Below are positions 6,777 through 10,224 of a DNA stretch of 10,224 nt, piece after piece; position 1 is the first letter of the stretch, and the number at the start of each line of letters is the position of its first letter. The notes beneath the pieces were generated by a model. The model was given only the letters and a program-made list of their open reading frames with translations, was not told where the DNA came from and searched no databases. This DNA is from Globomyces pollinis-pini (lineage: Eukaryota; Chytridiomycota; Chytridiomycetes; Rhizophydiales; Globomycetaceae), in assembly GCA_025399215.1 (NCBI GenBank), contig MU621562.1:1-10224 (forward strand). The letters are read 5' to 3'. Made by a program: the position numbers and the translations under genes.

Positions 6777-8349
6777 ATGCTCAGTGCGTTGTTGATAGTG
6801 AATGCCAAGGGTGATGTGCTCATTAGTCGGTCTTACAAGAAGGATATCAAGTAAAATACAATTATTTAACCTTCCCAGAAGAAATGTATCAGATATGTTT
6901 AGAAGTATTTGTTGATTATTAACGCGAGCTCAGTTCATGTTATATCAAACAGTGATATTCGATCTCCTGTTACTACAATCGATAAGCACACTTTCTATCA
7001 TGTTAAAAACGAAAACATATTTCTAGTTGCTGTATCAAACGCTAATCCAAATGCTTGTATGGTGTTTGAATTCCTATACAAAATAATCACTTTGGGAAAT
7101 AGTTATTTTCAAGTATTAAATGAAGACAGCGTCAAAAGCAATTTTACTTTGATATATGAATTGTTTGATGGTAACTTTACCGAATCAAAATTGACTTGAA
7201 TTAGAAATTTGTGACTTTGGAGTTCCTCAAACAACTGAAGCTGATACACGTTTGGAGCATACGAATTACTAACTGGTTTAGTTAAATTGTATATTACAAC
7301 AGAAAGTGTTCAATCTGGAAAAGGACAGGTAATATTTACCACTTAATACTTTAGAGTGACCTTGATGGTTCCAAGATCGCAATACAAGCAACTGGAGCTG
7401 TTAGTTGGAGAAGAGCAGATATCAAGTATAGAAAGAACGAAGCCTTTGTAGATGTTATTGAAAGTATTAACCTTATTGTTTCTGCCAAAGGTAATCCTTT
7501 CAAATCTTTAATATTACAAGGTACTATATTAAGGTCAGATGCATCTGGACAAGTGATTATGCGATCTTATTTGTAATCTTTTAATTATTCATCTTAAGGT
7601 CGGGGATGCCAGAATGTAAATTTGGATTAAATGACAAAGTGATGATTGAAACACAAGCTGGAGATCGTCCTGTCAAAACCACAGCCCAAGTTGAACTCGA
7701 TGATTGCCAGTTTCACCAGTGTGTTAAATTGGGAAAGTTTGATGCTGAAAAGGTTATCAATTTCATCCCACCAGATGGAGAGTTTGAATTGATGAAGTAT
7801 AAATACTGTTGATAACTTTTAGGTATCGAACAACAGAAAATATTAGTGTCCCATTCAAAGTTCGAGCAATTGTTAATGAGGTGTCCTCCAATCGCGTAGA
7901 GTTTAAAGTGAACGTTCGATCAAACTATTCTTCAAAAATATTCGCTCAAAACATTGTTATCAAAATTCCCACACCTTTAAATACAGCTTCCACAAAGATA
8001 TCAGTAAATGGCGGCAAAGCAAAATATGTTGGAAGCGAAAACTGCTTTGTTTGGAAGTACTACTTATTGCTTTAAGATTTTAGAGTTGCAAAATTTCAAG
8101 GTGGAGAAGAAATTTCATTTAGTGCTGTTGCCGATTTGACAGTTTTAAACACAAAAAAGATATGGAGTAGACCGCCAATTAGTTTAGATTTTCAAGTAAG
8201 GATTCCAATACTAAAATTAGGTTATTATGTTCACCGCATCTGGCCTAGTAGTAAGGTTCCTAAAGATTTTCGAGAAGAGCAACTATCAAAGTGTCAAGTG
8301 GGTTCGATACATGACAAAGGCAGGATCATATCAGATTCGCGTAAATTAA
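6777..8349 (+). CDS. apm4: AP-2 clathrin adaptor complex, mu subunit (Apm4/AP2M1)
   Basis: Eleven exons (6777..6850, 6879..6904, 6934..7170, 7205..7249, 7282..7328, 7355..7490, 7521..7572, 7599..7796, 7823..8056, 8084..8195, 8221..8349) give 429 aa; the human protein has 435. Ten introns are 28, 29, 34, 32, 26, 30, 26, 26, 27 and 25 nt, all GT...AG. The longin domain occupies about 1-141, starting [20 protein letters not shown], with '[11 protein letters not shown]' and 'VFEFLYK'. The mu-homology domain runs from about 170 to the end, with '[11 protein letters not shown]', '[15 protein letters not shown]', 'IPTPLNT' and C-terminal '[17 protein letters not shown]'. T156 sits in 'IAIQATG', the AAK1/Ark1-type kinase site; F174 and D176 match the human YxxPhi-cargo pocket, and W414 matches human W421. 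The protein recruits cargo to clathrin pits at the plasma membrane together with the alpha, beta and sigma chains. 'RSPV' and the C-terminus separate it from AP-1 mu. Confidence 0.95.
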
Positions 8350-8435
8350 ATGATTTAACTTTTTAGTTTTAGTGGCACAAAGCTTTAGATGTATTCATTA
8401 TTCCTAGATGGATAGATTATAATTTCAACAAGTAT

Positions 8436-8441
8436 AATAAA
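8436..8441 (+). terminator. AATAAA hexamer downstream of AP-2 mu
   Basis: This AATAAA lies 87 nt after the AP-2 mu stop, just before the ankyrin remnant, and is a plausible polyadenylation signal. AT-rich sequence makes chance matches common. Confidence 0.35.
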
Positions 8442-8454
8442 AATTGTTCATCTG

Positions 8455-8900
8455 AGTACAGTTGTATTGAACGAAGATCCAGTGGATTAACCCTTCTGCA
8501 GTTGATGACTGCGCAATCAGATTAGCTTCAGAAAAAGGACATGCTGCAGTAGTACAGTTGCTATTGATGGATGAACGAGTTAACCCATCCGCAATGGATA
8601 ACTATTCATAATATGGGCATCCTGAGAAGGGCACACCGAATTAGTTAAGCTGTGGTTGGGAAATGAAAGAGTGGACCCAACAGCAAATAATAATTATGCA
8701 ATCAGATGGTCTTCCAAGAATGGACATTCTGAAATGGTGAAGATATTGTTAATTGATGAACGCGTCTATCCCTCTGCAGAAAATAGTTATACTCTTAAAT
8801 GGGCTACCAGAAAGGGATATTTGGATATAATCCAAATGCGGTTGACCATTACCGAGTGGATTGTAATGGTTGCCTTATAAAGTTGTTACTCAAAAAATAA
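8455..8900 (+). pseudogene. Decayed ankyrin-repeat gene, tandem relative of the downstream gene
   Basis: About four to five ankyrin units of the RVDPSA...IRWAS.NGH..VVK.LL type can be read, but in three frames. The first half-unit (from about 8455) hits TAA at 8488. The second unit ('CAIRLASEKGHAAVVQLLLM') is in another frame and ends at TAA 8609. The third and fourth units ('GHTELVKLWLGNERVDPTA', 'NYAIRWSSKNGHSEMVKILL') follow a TGA at 8623. A one-base loss near 8840-8846 shifts the tail, which ends 'DCNGCLIKLLLKK' at TAA 8898-8900. Short introns cannot rescue it: no GT occurs across the lesion between 8583 and 8636 apart from the conserved repeat itself, and the repeat consensus is present on both sides. 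No F-box start is recognisable in 8350-8454. It is probably an older tandem copy left upstream of the intact gene. Confidence 0.85.
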
Positions 8901-9100
8901 ACTAATTTCGACAAAAGACCTACAGCTACACCAGCAACCTAATAATGGCAAAGTACTACAACTTTGCTGACAACAAATTGTGCTTCTGCAGTCTAATATG
9001 AGTCACGCCATCAACCTAAATGGGTGAGTGGAATAATAATAAGTTACCACAATTCAATTAAATGCAAAGCGAATAATTAGTTTTCTAAACATACTTGACA
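8901..9100. other. Short spacer before the F-box/ankyrin gene
   Basis: No gene is supported. An ATG near 8998 opens nine codons (MSHAINLNG) and meets a good GTGAGT donor at about 9023. This could be a 5' UTR or first-exon splice, but joining to the AG at 9080 does not keep the frame of the ATG at 9101. Confidence 0.4.
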
Positions 9101-10224
9101 ATGAACAGCTTACCTAACCAGGTGGAGATTAGAAAAAATTACATAGAAAGACTTCCAGTTGAAATCAAACAAATCATCGTAAATTACCTTCCTATTAATT
9201 CATTGGTCGAGTTCAAATTGTGTTCAAAAGACTTCAACTACAACTACAGTCTTGCCCAAATTCAACTGGTTCAACTGTATTGTAGCAAGACGCTGTTCAA
9301 TAATGCCTCTGCGTTTAAACGTTATTTGCATTTCAAAGAACCAAAGGCAATTGATCTTAAAGAGGTACTCAACAAACAAAAGACTGACATTGTGTGGATT
9401 TTGCTGAAAGATGGCAGATTGGACCCTTCTAGAGATGATAATTATGCCATCAGATGGGCTTCTGAAAATGGTCATACGCAAATAGTAAAAATGTTACTTG
9501 AAAATGAACGAGTAGATCCTTCTGCAGACCACAATCAAGCCATCAGACGGGCTTCCAAAAAGGGTCATACTGAAATAGTCAAAATGTTGTTGGAAGATGA
9601 TCGAGTAGATCCTTCCAGTTTCTCTAATGATCCCATCACATACGCTTCCCGAAACGGCCATACGCAAATAGTAAAGATGTTACTTGAAAATCAACGAGTG
9701 GACCTAACTGCAGGTGGTAATTATGCCATTAGATGTGCTTCCGAAGAAGGCCACGCTGAAGTTGTAAAGATTCTTTTGGAAGATGAACGACTGGATCCTT
9801 CTGTAGACAATCATCATACCATTCGATTAGCTTCCGAAAATGGCCACGCTGAAGTAGTAAAGATTCTTTTAGGAGATAAGCGAGTAGATCCTTCTATGGA
9901 CAATAATCATGCTATTCGATTAGCTTCCGAAAATGGCCACGCTGAAGTAGTAAAGATTCTTTTAGGAGATAAACGAGTAGATCCTTCTGCAGACAATAAT
10001 CATGCCATTCGACTGGCTCTCAAAAATGGCCATACCGAAGTGTTAAAGATTCTTTTGAAAGATGCACGAGTAGACCCCTTTGCAAATGAAAAACTTCCCG
10101 TCCGATTGGCTTCCAAAAATGGCCTTAATGAAGTCGTAAATTTGTTACCCAATGATAAAAATGATAAACAGTATGACCGCTCTTTATATTATAATCGTTT
10201 ACTCCAATTGACTTCCGAATATGG
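9101..10224 (+). CDS. F-box and ankyrin-repeat protein (3' partial)
   Basis: ATG at 9101 opens a frame that runs without a stop to the window end: 374 codons, C-terminus missing. Residues 15-46 ('IERLPVEIKQIIVNYLPINS' followed by LVEFKLCSKDF) match an F-box-like helix bundle, the Skp1-binding part of SCF ubiquitin ligases. From residue 106 to 353 there are eight ankyrin-type repeats of exactly 31 residues (93 nt), two shorter than the canonical 33. Their consensus is RVDPSADNN.AIRLASENGH.EVVKILL.D. Repeat 8 is degenerate (GLNEVV, LLPND) and is followed by a non-repeat segment (QYDRSLYYNRLLQLTSEY). Repeats 5 to 7 are nearly identical in DNA. F-box plus ankyrin suggests a substrate adaptor, but the target is unknown and some F-box-like starts do not bind Skp1. 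No intron is needed. Expanded fungal families of this design are common. Confidence 0.88.
   Translation, partial: MNSLPNQVEIRKNYIERLPVEIKQIIVNYLPINSLVEFKLCSKDFNYNYSLAQIQLVQLYCSKTLFNNASAFKRYLHFKEPKAIDLKEVLNKQKTDIVWILLKDGRLDPSRDDNYAIRWASENGHTQIVKMLLENERVDPSADHNQAIRRASKKGHTEIVKMLLEDDRVDPSSFSNDPITYASRNGHTQIVKMLLENQRVDLTAGGNYAIRCASEEGHAEVVKILLEDERLDPSVDNHHTIRLASENGHAEVVKILLGDKRVDPSMDNNHAIRLASENGHAEVVKILLGDKRVDPSADNNHAIRLALKNGHTEVLKILLKDARVDPFANEKLPVRLASKNGLNEVVNLLPNDKNDKQYDRSLYYNRLLQLTSEY
9821..10006 (+). repeat. Near-identical 93-nt tandem ankyrin units
   Basis: The segment beginning at 9821 (ATTCGATTAGCTTCC) recurs at 9914 with exact 93-nt spacing. The first 59 bases are identical; after one G/A difference (9880 versus 9973) the next 15 match again, then ATG replaces GCA (9896-9898 versus 9989-9991). 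The silent third-position identity points to a recent duplication or gene conversion of one repeat unit. Confidence 0.9.

Noticed and set aside
6777..8349. AP-2 mu read as a pseudogene broken into several ORFs
   Set aside because: Ten GT...AG segments of 25-34 nt remove every stop and frameshift and restore a full-length, residue-for-residue conserved protein.
8455..8900. Ankyrin remnant as a live gene with tiny introns
   Set aside because: The frame breaks fall within the repeat consensus itself, without GT...AG pairs of usable length around them.
9224..9481. Minus-strand ORF inside the F-box/ankyrin gene
   Set aside because: Shadow of the plus-strand repeat coding frame.
9414..10100. CRISPR-like or satellite array suggested by regular 93-nt spacing
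   Set aside because: The period is the 31-residue ankyrin unit in a continuous reading frame, with changes consistent with protein-level constraint.

Overview
This is a eukaryotic window. It carries genes split by extremely short spliceosomal introns, AT-rich spacers and fungal-type proteins: a GIT1-like MFS permease, an Apm4-type AP-2 mu chain, and an F-box protein with 31-residue ankyrin repeats ending in 'RVDPSA..N'. I infer an early-diverging, possibly chytrid-like, fungus. That placement is inference from gene style; no marker gene here settles it.

Layout. 3-1544 (minus): a seven-transmembrane protein with a signal peptide and an 8-cysteine ectodomain, one 27-nt intron. 1545-2507: divergent spacer with a frameshifted coding-like relic and a doubtful small mitochondrial-type gene. 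2508-3961 (plus): GIT1-like glycerophosphodiester/phosphate permease, one 29-nt intron. 3962-4297: spacer with a degenerate TTCTCAC repeat array and a possible upstream coding exon of the next gene. 4298-6334 (plus): MUT-7/EXD3-like DEDDy 3'-5' exonuclease, seven exons. 6335-6776: spacer with a possible 41-codon minus-strand ORF. 6777-8349 (plus): AP-2 complex mu subunit, eleven exons. 8455-8900 (plus): decayed ankyrin-repeat pseudogene. 9101-end (plus): intact F-box/ankyrin gene running off the window.

Unspliced, the multi-exon genes look like strings of broken ORFs. Removing 18 GT...AG introns of 25-41 nt (mean about 30 nt) restores continuous proteins: 504 aa for the 7TM protein, 474 aa for the permease, 613 aa for the exonuclease and 429 aa for AP-2 mu. 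AP-2 mu places the conserved phospho-threonine and cargo-pocket residues at exactly the human numbers (T156, F174, D176).

The genes do not form one pathway. The 7TM protein and the permease are membrane proteins, and AP-2 is the plasma-membrane clathrin adaptor. The exonuclease belongs to RNA processing or silencing. The ankyrin pair is a fast-evolving tandem family. I see no mobile element, CRISPR array, rRNA or tRNA.
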